From contig JALHMO010000035.1 in the NCBI GenBank assembly GCA_022844015.1, forward strand, positions 1 through 46,688: DNA of 46,688 bases, written 5' to 3'. Of the stretch, positions 1 through 9,989 are shown one piece after another. Position 1 is the stretch's first letter, and every line of letters begins with the position of its first letter. The DNA comes from Reyranella sp. Lineage in GTDB: Bacteria; Pseudomonadota; Alphaproteobacteria; Reyranellales; Reyranellaceae. A program made the position numbers and the translations under genes. The notes under the pieces were generated by a model. That model was not told the DNA's origin. It made no database searches and was given only the letters and a program-made list of their open reading frames with translations.

Positions 1-410
1 TTGCCGCGCGGGCTTCGATCCCGCTGAACCGCTTCAATAGGTTTCCGATCAATCAATCACATGACCTTCCTCCTCTTCAGGGCTTACCCTGGCGCTACTT
101 CGCTGCGCTCAGGACGACAGAAAAGTTCGCGGCAGCGACCTCATCAATCGCCCAAAAGCGACTATCGAAAAAGTCACAGACTCTCAGGATGAGGACATTG
201 CTGGGCCGGCCGAAGTTAGCAACTATGAGCGCGCCACTCGCGTGGCACTCATAGAGTGTGTGATCGACACGGAGAGCGCCCCACAGGAGTGGCGCGCTCC
301 CAACAAAAAGACGAGGAGAAAAAAATTGTCGCGGGGGGACGGCAAAGTATCACGCCGCCTTGATCCGGATTGCCTTGCCAGCGTCCGGACCCAGCGTCAC
401 TTACTAGGCC
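1..410. other. Gene-free left edge with nested palindromes
   Basis: I see no convincing gene in these 410 bases. Around 95-120 the sequence resembles the end of the hairpin repeats found elsewhere in the window (a CGCTGCGCTC core followed by GACGACAG). A 13-bp inverted repeat, GAGCGCGCCACTC at 227-239 and its complement at 287-299, encloses a smaller hairpin, CACTC-ATA-GAGTG, at 246-258. The promoter of the following dsbD-like gene should lie here, but I could not place -35/-10 boxes with confidence. Confidence 0.5.
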
Positions 411-2576
411 ATGTCGCGCATTCTCGCCCTGCTGCTCGGCCTGCTGATGGCGGTCCCCGCCTTCGGCCAGACGCCCGCCTCCAGCGACTCTTCTGTCGCG
501 CAGACCGACAACGTACGTGCCGAGCTGATGGCCGAGGTCGCCGCAGTGAAGCCCGGCGAGCCGTTCTGGGTCGGCCTGCGCCAGACCATCCGGCCGAAAT
601 GGCATACCTACTGGAAGAACCCGGGCGATTCGGGCCTGCCGATCGAGATTCGCTGGACGCTGCCGGACGGCGTGAGGGCCGATCCGATCGTCTGGCCGAC
701 GCCGCACCTGTTCGACGTCGGCGGCATCATCAATTACGGCTTCAAGGACGAGGCGATGCTGCTGGTGCGCATCGTGCCGCCGGCCGATTTCAAAGGCCCA
801 TCGCTAGCGATCACCGCCGATACCAACTGGCTGGTCTGCGAGGACGTCTGCATCCCCGAGGAGGCCAGGCTCTCGCTGACCTTGCCGCTTGCCGCTGCGT
901 CGTCGCCGGCGCCGCCCGCGACGCGTGCGATCTTCGACAGGGCGCGGCAGAACGTGCCCACGGAAAGTCCCTGGCCGGCACGCTACGGCGTCGCCAAGTC
1001 GGGTGACCCGACCCTCGTCGTCGAGGCGCGCGGGCTGAAACCCGACACGATCCGAGACGTCTACTTCTTCCCCGCCGAATGGGGGCCGATCGCCAGCATG
1101 GCGAAGCAGAGCGCCAGCGTCGGTGCCGACGGCATCCGCATCCCGCTGAAGCGCGGCGACGCCAAGGCGGCCCTGCCGGAGCATTTGGCCGGCACCCTGG
1201 TCCTGACCGAGAGGACCGGCGGCGGGGAGGTTCGCCAGGCGTTCGACATCTCGGCCAGGATCGATCCCGCCTTCGTGCCGGCGCCGTCACTCGGGGCGTC
1301 GTTCGCCGCCGCGGAGGGCAGCGAGCAGCTCTCGCTGGTGCAGGCGCTGCTGTTCGCCCTGCTGGGCGGCCTGATCCTCAACCTGATGCCCTGCGTGTTC
1401 CCGGTGCTGGCCATGAAGGCGGCCGCCTTTGCCCGCCTCGCCGGCCACGCCCGCAGCGAGATGCGGCGCGACGGCGTTGCCTACACGGTGGGCGTGCTGG
1501 CGACGTTCGCAGCGATGGCGGCAACCGTCATCGCGCTCCGCAGCAGCCTCGGCGAGGTGAGCTGGGGCTTCCAGTTCCAGTCGCCGGTCTTCTCGCTGCT
1601 GATCGCCTACCTGTTCTTCGTCGTCGGCCTCAATCTCTCAGGCGTGTTCGAGGTCGGCGGCCGCTTCGCCGGGATCGGCCAGGGACTGGCGGCACGCGGC
1701 GGCACGGCCGGCGCCTTCTTCACCGGCGTGCTCGCCGTCATCGTCGCCACGCCCTGCACGGCGCCGTTCATGGCGGCGGCGCTGGGCTATGCGCTAAGCC
1801 AGCCGGCGCCGCACACCGCAGCCGTGCTGCTGGCGATGGGGCTCGGCCTCGCCCTGCCGTTCCTCGTGCTGTCGTTCACGCCGGCCCTGCAGCGCCTGAT
1901 GCCGCGGCCCGGTCCGTGGATGGACCGGCTGCGGCAGTTCCTCGCCTTCCCGATGTACGCCTCGGCGGTGTGGATGATCTGGGTGTTGACCCAGCAGACC
2001 GGCGCCGACGGCGTGCTCTACGCGCTGGGCGGCATGATCCTGATCGCCTTCGCGATCTGGCTGCTGCGGCTGGGCAGCGGTGCCTCGGCAGCGACCTGGC
2101 TGCGGCGCGGCCTGGCCGCGGCGGCCGTGCTGCTGGCGCTCGCCGCGACTCTCCGGCTCCAGGATGGTCCGGCCACCGCCGCCTCGGCCACCGGCGGCCC
2201 GACGACGGGCGTGAGCTTCGAGGGCTGGGAACGATTTTCGCGCGAGCGGGTTCAGCAGGCGGTTGCCGCCGGCAAGCCGGTGTTCGTCGACTTCACCGCC
2301 GCGTGGTGCATCACCTGCCTGGTCAACGAGCGGGTGGCGCTGGAAACGCCGGCGGCGCGCCGAGCCTTTGAACAGGCAGGGGTTGTGAAACTCAAGGGCG
2401 ACTGGACCAATCGCGATCCCGAGATCACAACTTCGTTGAAGGATCTGGGACGGGCCGGCGTTCCGCTCTATCTTTTCTGGGCCCCGGGAGCCGAGCGGCC
2501 GAAGATCCTGCCGCAAGTGCTCACCGAATCGCTGATCCTCTCAGAGCTTGCTTCGTTGCAGCAGGCCAAACGCTAG
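411..2576 (+). CDS. DsbD/ScsB-type protein-disulfide reductase
   Basis: This 721-residue protein should carry electrons from cytoplasmic thioredoxin across the inner membrane to periplasmic thiol proteins. A signal peptide (about 1-20, ending AFGQ) precedes a periplasmic DsbD-alpha-like domain with a cysteine pair at C143 and C147 (CEDVC). The middle (about 300-580) is a CcdA-like multi-helix domain with the two conserved cysteines C328 (MPCVFPV) and C449 (TPCTAPF). The C-terminal thioredoxin domain has a WCITC active site (C633/C636). All three cysteine pairs needed for the electron relay are therefore present. The N-terminal domain and length resemble the DsbD/ScsB group linked to copper stress in other bacteria, but substrate assignment is inference. 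The next gene, a redoxin, starts 9 bases downstream and is the obvious candidate partner. Confidence 0.9.
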   Translation: MSRILALLLGLLMAVPAFGQTPASSDSSVAQTDNVRAELMAEVAAVKPGEPFWVGLRQTIRPKWHTYWKNPGDSGLPIEIRWTLPDGVRADPIVWPTPHLFDVGGIINYGFKDEAMLLVRIVPPADFKGPSLAITADTNWLVCEDVCIPEEARLSLTLPLAAASSPAPPATRAIFDRARQNVPTESPWPARYGVAKSGDPTLVVEARGLKPDTIRDVYFFPAEWGPIASMAKQSASVGADGIRIPLKRGDAKAALPEHLAGTLVLTERTGGGEVRQAFDISARIDPAFVPAPSLGASFAAAEGSEQLSLVQALLFALLGGLILNLMPCVFPVLAMKAAAFARLAGHARSEMRRDGVAYTVGVLATFAAMAATVIALRSSLGEVSWGFQFQSPVFSLLIAYLFFVVGLNLSGVFEVGGRFAGIGQGLAARGGTAGAFFTGVLAVIVATPCTAPFMAAALGYALSQPAPHTAAVLLAMGLGLALPFLVLSFTPALQRLMPRPGPWMDRLRQFLAFPMYASAVWMIWVLTQQTGADGVLYALGGMILIAFAIWLLRLGSGASAATWLRRGLAAAAVLLALAATLRLQDGPATAASATGGPTTGVSFEGWERFSRERVQQAVAAGKPVFVDFTAAWCITCLVNERVALETPAARRAFEQAGVVKLKGDWTNRDPEITTSLKDLGRAGVPLYLFWAPGAERPKILPQVLTESLILSELASLQQAKR

Positions 2577-2585
2577 GAGACCGTC

Positions 2586-3224
2586 ATGTCGATCATCATC
2601 ATCCGACGTCGTGGCCTCATTTTCGCAAGCGCGGCCGCGGCGCTGGTGCCGGCCGTGGCATTTGCCGCCAGCCCGGATATCGGCAAGCCCGCACCGCTCT
2701 TCACTGCCGTCGACAGCACCGGCAAGACCTGGTCGCTGGCCGACCTCAAGGGCAAGATCGTCGTGATCGAGACCACCAATCACGACTGCCCCTACGTGCG
2801 CAAGCACTACAACGGCAAGAACATGCAGGCGCAGCAGCGCGAGGCGGCGGCCAAGGGCGTGGTGTGGCTGACCTCGGCCTCGTCGGCGACCGGCGAGCAG
2901 GGCCACATGACGGCGACGCAGGCCAACGACATCACCAAGCGCCTCGACGCGGCGCCGGCCGCCGTGCTGCTCGACCCGCAGAGCAAGATCGCCAGGGCCT
3001 ACGGCGCCACGGTGACGCCGCACATGTACATCATCGATGCCTCCGGTACCCTGGTCTACAAGGGCGGCATCGATTCGATCCCGTCGTCCAGCGTCGATGA
3101 CATTGCGAAGGCCAAGCAGTATGTGCGCATCGGCCTCGACGAGGTGATCGCCGGCAAGCCGGTCTCCGACTCCTCGACGCGCGCCTACGGCTGCAGCCTG
3201 AAGTATCCGCGCACCTCGTCGTGA
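2586..3224 (+). CDS. Exported thioredoxin-fold redoxin
   Basis: This 212-residue protein has an N-terminal signal sequence (about 1-28; RRRGLIFASAAA, cleavage near AFA-AS) and an AhpC/TSA-redoxin fold. The usual CxxC is replaced by a single cysteine in HDCPYVRKHY (C68). A TPHMYIID segment supplies the cis-proline loop, and a second cysteine, C203, sits near the C-terminus and could be a resolving cysteine. It is probably a periplasmic thiol peroxidase or reductase kept reduced by the DsbD-like protein encoded 9 bases upstream; the AGGAG ribosome site overlaps that gene's end. The family call is firm, while the electron-transfer partnership is inferred from position. Confidence 0.82.
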   Translation: MSIIIIRRRGLIFASAAAALVPAVAFAASPDIGKPAPLFTAVDSTGKTWSLADLKGKIVVIETTNHDCPYVRKHYNGKNMQAQQREAAAKGVVWLTSASSATGEQGHMTATQANDITKRLDAAPAAVLLDPQSKIARAYGATVTPHMYIIDASGTLVYKGGIDSIPSSSVDDIAKAKQYVRIGLDEVIAGKPVSDSSTRAYGCSLKYPRTSS

Positions 3225-3247
3225 CCGGGCTGCCGTGGGGGTGAACG

Positions 3248-4372
3248 ATGCCGCACGACGGCTGGCATCCCCACGACCATGCCCCCGGTGGGCACCCGCA
3301 TGACCGTGACGAGCCTGCACACGGTCATGGTGTGGGCATGCACGACCATCGACGCGGGCCGCCGACCCGGCGGCTCGTGCTCACGGCGGCGAGCTTCCTG
3401 CCGTTCGGCGGCGCCAGCGCCCAGACGGTCGATGCCGGGCGGCGCATCGCCGAGCAGGCGAGCCGCTTCCTCGCCTCGCTCGACGACGGCCAGCGCCGGC
3501 AGGTCCTGATCGCCTTCGACGCGGCCAACCGGCTCGACTGGCACTACATCCCGCGCAGCCGTCCCGGCCTCGCCCTCGGCGAGATGAAACCCGCGCAGGC
3601 CGAGGCGGCGCGCGCCCTGTTCGCCACGGTGCTGAGCCCGCGCGGCCTCGAGATGCTCGACGGCGTGCGCCTGCTCGAAGGCGTGCTGCGCGAGCAGCAG
3701 GGCAGCTTCCGCGACCCCGGCCGCTACTACGTCTGCATCTTCGGCACGCCGGGCCGCTTCCCCTGGGGTTGGCGCTTCGAAGGTCATCACCTGTCGCTCA
3801 ACGTCGCCCTGCCGGCAGCCGGCCATGTGTCGGCGACGCCGTTTTTCGTCGGCGCCAACCCTGCGATGGTGCGCGACGGCCCGAGCCGGGGCTTCCGCCT
3901 GCTCGGTGAGGCGGAGGATCTGGCGCGCCAGATCATGGCCGGCCTCGACGAGGCCGGGCGGCGCACCGCGCTGATCGCCAACCGCTCGTTCGGCGAGATC
4001 GTGGCGAGCCCGCAGCGCGAGCAGGAGCTCGGCCAGCCGCGCGGTCTCGCACTCTCGGCGATGGACGCCAGCGCGCGCGCCAAGGCCGAGGCGCTGATGG
4101 ACCGCTTTCTCGGCACGCTCGCGCCCGACCTCCTCGCCGCGCAGAAGCGTCGAGTCATGGAGCAGGGGCTGGAGCGCTTCCGCTTCGCCTGGGCGGGATC
4201 ACTCGTTCCCGGCGAGGCGCATTACTTCCGCGTGCACGGGCCGGCGACCTTGATCGAGCACGACAACACGCAGAACGGCGCCAATCACGTCCATTCAGTG
4301 TGGCGCGACCTCGCCGCCGATTTCGGCCGCGATGCGCTGGCCGATCACTACCGCCGGCAACCTCATCGCTGA
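3248..4372 (+). CDS. DUF3500 family exported protein with His-rich N-terminus
   Basis: This is a 374-residue protein of the DUF3500 family, recognisable by WRFEGHHLSLNV and FFVGANPA in the middle and a His-containing end (HYFRVHGP, NHVHSVWRD). The family's function is unknown. If translation begins at 3248, the first 34 residues hold 10 histidines (HPHDHAPGGH and similar), followed by a Tat-like signal (TRRLVLTAAS, ending ASAQ). An alternative in-frame ATG at 3338 would give a normal-looking signal peptide without most of the His-rich stretch. The gene lies 23 bases behind the redoxin and probably belongs to the same operon, which suggests a periplasmic redox or metal-handling role. Confidence 0.72.
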   Translation: MPHDGWHPHDHAPGGHPHDRDEPAHGHGVGMHDHRRGPPTRRLVLTAASFLPFGGASAQTVDAGRRIAEQASRFLASLDDGQRRQVLIAFDAANRLDWHYIPRSRPGLALGEMKPAQAEAARALFATVLSPRGLEMLDGVRLLEGVLREQQGSFRDPGRYYVCIFGTPGRFPWGWRFEGHHLSLNVALPAAGHVSATPFFVGANPAMVRDGPSRGFRLLGEAEDLARQIMAGLDEAGRRTALIANRSFGEIVASPQREQELGQPRGLALSAMDASARAKAEALMDRFLGTLAPDLLAAQKRRVMEQGLERFRFAWAGSLVPGEAHYFRVHGPATLIEHDNTQNGANHVHSVWRDLAADFGRDALADHYRRQPHR

Positions 4373-4454
4373 GCGCCGGCCGGCATGTCGGTGCGTGCGA
4401 CTACTGAACAGCATGGTGATACTCTTCTCCCGTTCCCGTGAGTGAGCCGACACC

Positions 4455-5525
4455 GTGAGCTGGCGAAGGCGGACAACCTACTACGCTCTCCTGGCCGTCC
4501 TCGTCGTGGCGGCAGTGGAACTGCTGTCGGCCGCCTTCCTGCATCTGCAGCACAGCCACCGCATCGGCGCGGCGGCGGGCCGCGGGATCGGCTCGCCGAC
4601 CCTGGAGGTCCTGCGCCAGGCCCGGGCCGTGCTGTTCCCCGAGCCGCCCTACACCCGCATGGTGCGGATCCCGGACGGCTTTTTCGTCGAGGACGCCCGG
4701 CAGGGCTATCGCGCCAATCCCGGCCGCTATGTCTTCCGCTACATCCGCCAGCGCGACGGCAAATCCGAGCACATCGATACCGTCGTCTCCATCGACCGCG
4801 ACGGCACGCGCTTCACCGGCAACGCGCCGGCCAGCCCGCAGCGGCAGATCCACATCCTGGGCGATTCCTTCGTGTTCGGCGACGGCGTCAACGACGGGCA
4901 GACCTTTGCCTTCCTGATCCAGACGGCGTTCACCCGCGACGCCGTGCACCTGCATGCCTTGGGCGGCTACTCGTGGGCCAATGCCTTGGTCACGCTCGAG
5001 CAGATCAAGGATCGCGTCGGCGCCAACGACGTCGTCGTCCTGGGTTATGCCCTCTACTACAAGGAACGCCATGTCGCCGCGCCGGCCCGGCTGCGCAGCA
5101 TCCGGACCTGGATGGCGACCAGCTTCCCCGACATAGAGCCGTCGCGGAAGGACCGGCTGCTCCGCGCCGGACTCGACGGCAACGGTCGGCTCGTGCTCGA
5201 CACCATCCCGATGCACTGCCGGTTCAATGCCAGCTACTGTGCGGGCCCGGAGCCGAGCGCCGGGCAGGTCGACAATGTCTCGATCGCGCTCCTGCGTGCG
5301 ATCGCCGCGACGACACCGGCCAAGGTCTACCTGCTGCACATGTTCGGCCCGAAGGACGACCCGGTGCTCGCCGACCTGCCCGCCAATGTCGAGCTGATCC
5401 CCGCGACGCCGGCCGACTTCAGCTACGCGATGCGCGACGACGTCATGGGCTTCGACGACCACGGCGGCCCGTACTGGCACTACGCCCAGTTCACGCGCCT
5501 GAAGCAGGTTCTCGCGGTCGATTGA
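4455..5525 (+). CDS. Membrane-anchored SGNH/GDSL-type hydrolase-like protein
   Basis: This 356-residue protein uses a GTG start. One N-terminal membrane segment (about 8-30, ALLAVLVVAAVELLSAAFL) anchors a domain with a GDSF block I motif (HILGDSFVFGDGV), typical of SGNH hydrolases. A C-terminal acidic/His region (FDDHGGPYWHYAQF) could supply the Asp-His part of the triad. Such anchored proteins often modify polysaccharides or lipids at the cell surface (for example by deacetylation), but the substrate cannot be read from sequence. It lies 82 bases after the DUF3500 gene and is convergent with the ugp operon. Confidence 0.65.
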   Translation: MSWRRRTTYYALLAVLVVAAVELLSAAFLHLQHSHRIGAAAGRGIGSPTLEVLRQARAVLFPEPPYTRMVRIPDGFFVEDARQGYRANPGRYVFRYIRQRDGKSEHIDTVVSIDRDGTRFTGNAPASPQRQIHILGDSFVFGDGVNDGQTFAFLIQTAFTRDAVHLHALGGYSWANALVTLEQIKDRVGANDVVVLGYALYYKERHVAAPARLRSIRTWMATSFPDIEPSRKDRLLRAGLDGNGRLVLDTIPMHCRFNASYCAGPEPSAGQVDNVSIALLRAIAATTPAKVYLLHMFGPKDDPVLADLPANVELIPATPADFSYAMRDDVMGFDDHGGPYWHYAQFTRLKQVLAVD

Positions 5526-5653
5526 CGATTGTGCCGCCATCCGTGGCGCGCTCCCGGCAATGATCAACGCCGCAATCGCAATGCGCGGACACCGAAGGCT
5601 TTGGCCGCTCGAGGCCAGGATGCCGACCGTGGCAGAGCCGGCGAGGGCGCGAT

Positions 5654-6742
<1,089 letters not shown>

Positions 6743-6745
6743 CGC

Positions 6746-7597
6746 CTATTTCTCCGTGTCGACGAGGCCGCGCACGAACTGGCGCTGCATGAAGATCACC
6801 ACCAGCACCGGCGGCAGCATAGCCAGCATCGCCATCGCCATCAGCAGGTTCCAGCTCGGCGCTGAATCGACCGCGTTGGACTGGCGCGTGACGGCCATGA
6901 CCACGGTGTAGAAGCTCTCCTTGGTGGTGATGAGCAGCGGCCAGAGATACTGGTTCCAGCCATAGATGAACTGGATCACGAACAGCGCGGCGATCGAGGT
7001 GCGGCTCATCGGCAGCAGGATGTCCCAGAAGAAGCGCAGCGGCGAGGCGCCGTCGACGCGCGCCGCCTCGGTGAGCTCGTCGGGCACGCTGAGGAAGAAC
7101 TGGCGGAACAGGAACGTGGCGGTCGCCGAGGCGATCAGTGGGATGATCAGGCCGGAGTAGGAATCCAGCATGCCGAGATCGGCGACGACGCCGTAGGTCG
7201 GCACGATTCGCACCTCGACCGGCAGCATCAGCGTGACGAAGATCGCCCAGAAGAACCACATGCGCAGAGGAAAGCGGAAATAGACGATAGCGAAGGCGGA
7301 GATGATCGAGATGGCGACCTTGCCAAGCGCCACGCCCAGCGCCATGACCATGCTGTTCATCAGGGTCACCCAGATCGGCGTCTCGCTGAAGCCACGGCCG
7401 AATCCCTCGACCAGGACTTGGCGGTAGTTCTCAAACAGGTAGGGACCAGGCAGCAGTGGCACCGGCGAACGCAGCATGGTGGCCTGATCGTGGGTCGAGG
7501 CAACAAAGGTCATCCACACCGGGAAGCCGATGATCAACACACCCAGGATCAGCACGAGATGGCTGAGGAAGGTCACGATGGGGCGGTTCTCGACCAT
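6746..7597 (-). CDS. ugpE: Glycerol-3-phosphate ABC transporter permease UgpE
   Basis: This is a 283-residue inner-membrane permease with about six hydrophobic segments. The EAA-loop that docks the ATPase is visible in the second half (EAARVDGASPLRFFWDILLP). It pairs with UgpA. Its first base is shared with the last base of ugpA (7597), which indicates coupled translation, and ugpC follows 3 bases later. Confidence 0.92.
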   Translation of the reverse strand: MVENRPIVTFLSHLVLILGVLIIGFPVWMTFVASTHDQATMLRSPVPLLPGPYLFENYRQVLVEGFGRGFSETPIWVTLMNSMVMALGVALGKVAISIISAFAIVYFRFPLRMWFFWAIFVTLMLPVEVRIVPTYGVVADLGMLDSYSGLIIPLIASATATFLFRQFFLSVPDELTEAARVDGASPLRFFWDILLPMSRTSIAALFVIQFIYGWNQYLWPLLITTKESFYTVVMAVTRQSNAVDSAPSWNLLMAMAMLAMLPPVLVVIFMQRQFVRGLVDTEK

Positions 7598-8478
7598 CAG
7601 TAGTGCACCCGCCGCTCGATGAAGCGAAACTGCACAAAGGTGAGCGCAATGACGATCAGCATGAGGATTACCGACTGGGCCGAAGAGCCGCCGAGATCCT
7701 GGCCGCGGAAGCCGTCATTGTAGACCTTGTAGACCAGGATGTTGGTCGCCTGACCCGGCCCACCCTTGGTAAGCGCGTCGATCACACCGAACGTGCCGAA
7801 GAAGGCGTAGAGGATGTTGATCACCAGCAGGAAGAAGCCGGTCGGCGAAAGCAGGGGAAACACGATGTCCCAGAAGCGCCGCCCTGGACCTGCGCCGTCG
7901 ATCGCGGCCGCCTCGATCAGCGAGCGCGGGATCGACTGCAGGCCGGCCAGGAAGAACAGGAAATTGTAGCTGACATGGTTCCACACCGCGGCCATCACCA
8001 CCAATAGCAGAGCCTGATTGCCGCTAATGACGTAGTTGAACTCGATGCCGATGCCGCCCAGGAGCCATGCGACGATGCCGACAGAGGGATTGAACAGGAA
8101 ACCCCACAGCACACCGGCGACCGCCGGTGCTACCGCGTAGGGCCACACCAGCAAGGCCTTGTAGGCGGTGGCCCCACGGATCACGCGATCGGCCATCACC
8201 GCGAGCAGCAACGAGAAGGCCAGTCCGATTGCCGCCACGAGGGCGCTGAACACAAAAGTCAGCCGCACCGAAGCAAAGTAGGCCGGATCGGCGAGCAGAT
8301 GACTGAAATTGTCGAACCAGACGAACTTGCTGTTGCCACCGAATGCGTCCTCGAGCAGCACCGATTGCCAGATCGCCTGGCCGGACGGCCAGAAAAAGAA
8401 GACAAGCGTGATGATGATCTGCGGCGCTACCAGAAGGTAGGGCAGGAACCTCTCGTTGAAAGTGACGCGTTTTTCCAT
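7597..8478 (-). CDS. ugpA: Glycerol-3-phosphate ABC transporter permease UgpA
   Basis: This 293-residue membrane permease has an N-terminal helix ([20 protein letters not shown]) and an EAA-loop ([20 protein letters not shown]). It forms the heterodimeric channel with UgpE. It is separated from ugpB by 82 bases that contain a 9-bp-stem hairpin, which may lower permease expression relative to the abundant binding protein. Confidence 0.92.
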   Translation of the reverse strand: MEKRVTFNERFLPYLLVAPQIIITLVFFFWPSGQAIWQSVLLEDAFGGNSKFVWFDNFSHLLADPAYFASVRLTFVFSALVAAIGLAFSLLLAVMADRVIRGATAYKALLVWPYAVAPAVAGVLWGFLFNPSVGIVAWLLGGIGIEFNYVISGNQALLLVVMAAVWNHVSYNFLFFLAGLQSIPRSLIEAAAIDGAGPGRRFWDIVFPLLSPTGFFLLVINILYAFFGTFGVIDALTKGGPGQATNILVYKVYNDGFRGQDLGGSSAQSVILMLIVIALTFVQFRFIERRVHY

Positions 8479-8510
8479 CAGCCGAGGCGCCCGCGTCGCC
8501 TTGAGCTCTC

Positions 8511-8531
8511 CTCCCCAGCAAAGCTGGGGAG
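8511..8531. repeat. Intercistronic hairpin between ugpB and ugpA
   Basis: This is a perfect 9-bp inverted repeat (CTCCCCAGC, loop AAA, GCTGGGGAG). It lies within the ugp operon after the binding-protein gene. The same core recurs twice in the kdpB-kdpC gap (28311-28333 and near 28410-28434), so it belongs to a dispersed repeat family. There is no run of T after the stem. It may attenuate transcription or stabilise the upstream mRNA. Confidence 0.75.
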
Positions 8532-8560
8532 GGGTAGCCAGAAGCTGCGCACCAATCGGC

Positions 8561-9874
8561 CTACTTGTTGGCGGCCTCGAACCTCTTCACCAACTCGTTG
8601 CCGCGCTTCACGGCATCGTCGAGTGCTGTCTTGGCGTCCTTCTTGCCCGACCAGACACCCTCGAGCTCCTCGTCGACGACGTCGCGAATCTGCACGAAGT
8701 TGCCGATGCGCAGGCCCTTTGAATTCACGGTCGGTGGGTTGAGCGTCAGTTCCTTAACCGCGACGTCGCGGCCGGGATTGGTCTTGTAGAAGCCGGCTTT
8801 CTCGGTGATCTCGGCCGCCGCCAGGGTGATCGGCACATAACCGGTTTCCTGATGCCACTTGGCCTGAACGGCCGGGCCGGCGAGATAAGACAGGAACTTG
8901 GCGACGCCCGTGTACTCGGCCGTCGGCTTGCCCTTGAGCACCCACAGGGTGGCGCCGCCGATGATCGAGTTCTGCGGCTTGGCGATGACATCGGGCCAAT
9001 AGGGCATCATCGAGATGCCGACATTCTCCTTGCCCAAAGCCTTGTCGTTCGTTGCCGAGTTCGCCGAAGACCCAATCGTGAACGCGCACTCGCCTCCCGC
9101 GAACATGGCGTTCGACTTGCCGTCGCGGCCGCCGTAAACGAAGGTCTTGTCCTTGCTCCATTCGCCCAGGGTCTGGATGTGCTTGACGTGGGCCGGGCTG
9201 TTGAACTTCAGCTCTATGTCGATGCCGCCGAAGCCGTTTTCCTTGGTGGCGTACGGTAGATTGTGCCAGGCGCCGAAATTCTCGATCATCGTCCAGCCCT
9301 GCCATTGCGGGGTGAAACCGCACTTGGCGCCTGCTGCCACCGCCTTCTTGGCCATCTCGCCGAGCTCGGGCCAGGTCGTCGGCGGCTTCTCGGGATCGAG
9401 ACCCGCCTTCTTCATCAGCTCCTTGTTGCGATAGAGCACCGGGGTCGAGGAGTTGAACGGCATCGACAGCAGCTTGCCGTCGGGCGTCGAGTAATAGCCG
9501 TAGACCGGCCCGATATAGGCCTTGGGATCGAACGGCTCCTTGGCGTCGGCCATCAGCTGATACACCGGATAAACGGCGCCCTTGGCCGCCATCATGTTGG
9601 CGGTGCCGACCTCGAACACCTGCACGATGTGCGGCGGCTGCTTGGCGCGGAAGGCGGCGATCGCCGCCGTCAAAGTGTCCGTATAGGAGCCCTTGTAGAC
9701 CGGCGTCACCTTGTATTCGCTTTGCGACTTGTTGAAGCCGTCCGCCAGGGCGTTGACCACCTGGCCGAGGGTGCCGCCCATGGCGTGCCACCACTGGATC
9801 TCGGTCTGAGCCAACGCCGGCGAGCTCGCCAGCACGGCGGCGACCGCGACCGCCGAAAAATGGATCCGTGTCAT
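8561..9874 (-). CDS. ugpB: Glycerol-3-phosphate-binding periplasmic protein
   Basis: This 437-residue solute-binding protein has a cleavable signal (about 1-22, ending ALAQ) and then the UgpB-type start [10 protein letters not shown]. Family 1 binding-protein features continue with [17 protein letters not shown] and [19 protein letters not shown]. It captures sn-glycerol-3-phosphate or glycerophosphodiesters in the periplasm for UgpAEC. A GGGAGG ribosome site 10 bases before the ATG supports the start. A PHO-box-like 18-mer lies 59 bases upstream, in line with phosphate-starvation control of ugp in other proteobacteria. Confidence 0.93.
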   Translation of the reverse strand: MTRIHFSAVAVAAVLASSPALAQTEIQWWHAMGGTLGQVVNALADGFNKSQSEYKVTPVYKGSYTDTLTAAIAAFRAKQPPHIVQVFEVGTANMMAAKGAVYPVYQLMADAKEPFDPKAYIGPVYGYYSTPDGKLLSMPFNSSTPVLYRNKELMKKAGLDPEKPPTTWPELGEMAKKAVAAGAKCGFTPQWQGWTMIENFGAWHNLPYATKENGFGGIDIELKFNSPAHVKHIQTLGEWSKDKTFVYGGRDGKSNAMFAGGECAFTIGSSANSATNDKALGKENVGISMMPYWPDVIAKPQNSIIGGATLWVLKGKPTAEYTGVAKFLSYLAGPAVQAKWHQETGYVPITLAAAEITEKAGFYKTNPGRDVAVKELTLNPPTVNSKGLRIGNFVQIRDVVDEELEGVWSGKKDAKTALDDAVKRGNELVKRFEAANK

Positions 9875-9932
9875 CTCGAAAATACCTCCCTGAGAAGCCC
9901 CCGGTTATATCGATAGGCTACAAGACTGCGAT

Positions 9933-9950
9933 GTGTCTGTTTTATTACAG
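9933..9950 (-). promoter_or_regulatory. PHO-box-like site upstream of ugpB
   Basis: On the minus strand this reads CTGTAATAAAACAGACAC. Compared with the classical PHO box CTGTCATAAAACTGTCAC it matches 15 of 18 positions and keeps the A/T-rich middle. It is 59 bases upstream of the ugpB start. PhoB control of ugp operons is established in E. coli and rhizobia; binding here is inferred. Confidence 0.6.
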
Positions 9951-9989
9951 TCTGGCGACAGTCCACCAAGTCTTGCGCGCCGACGCAAG

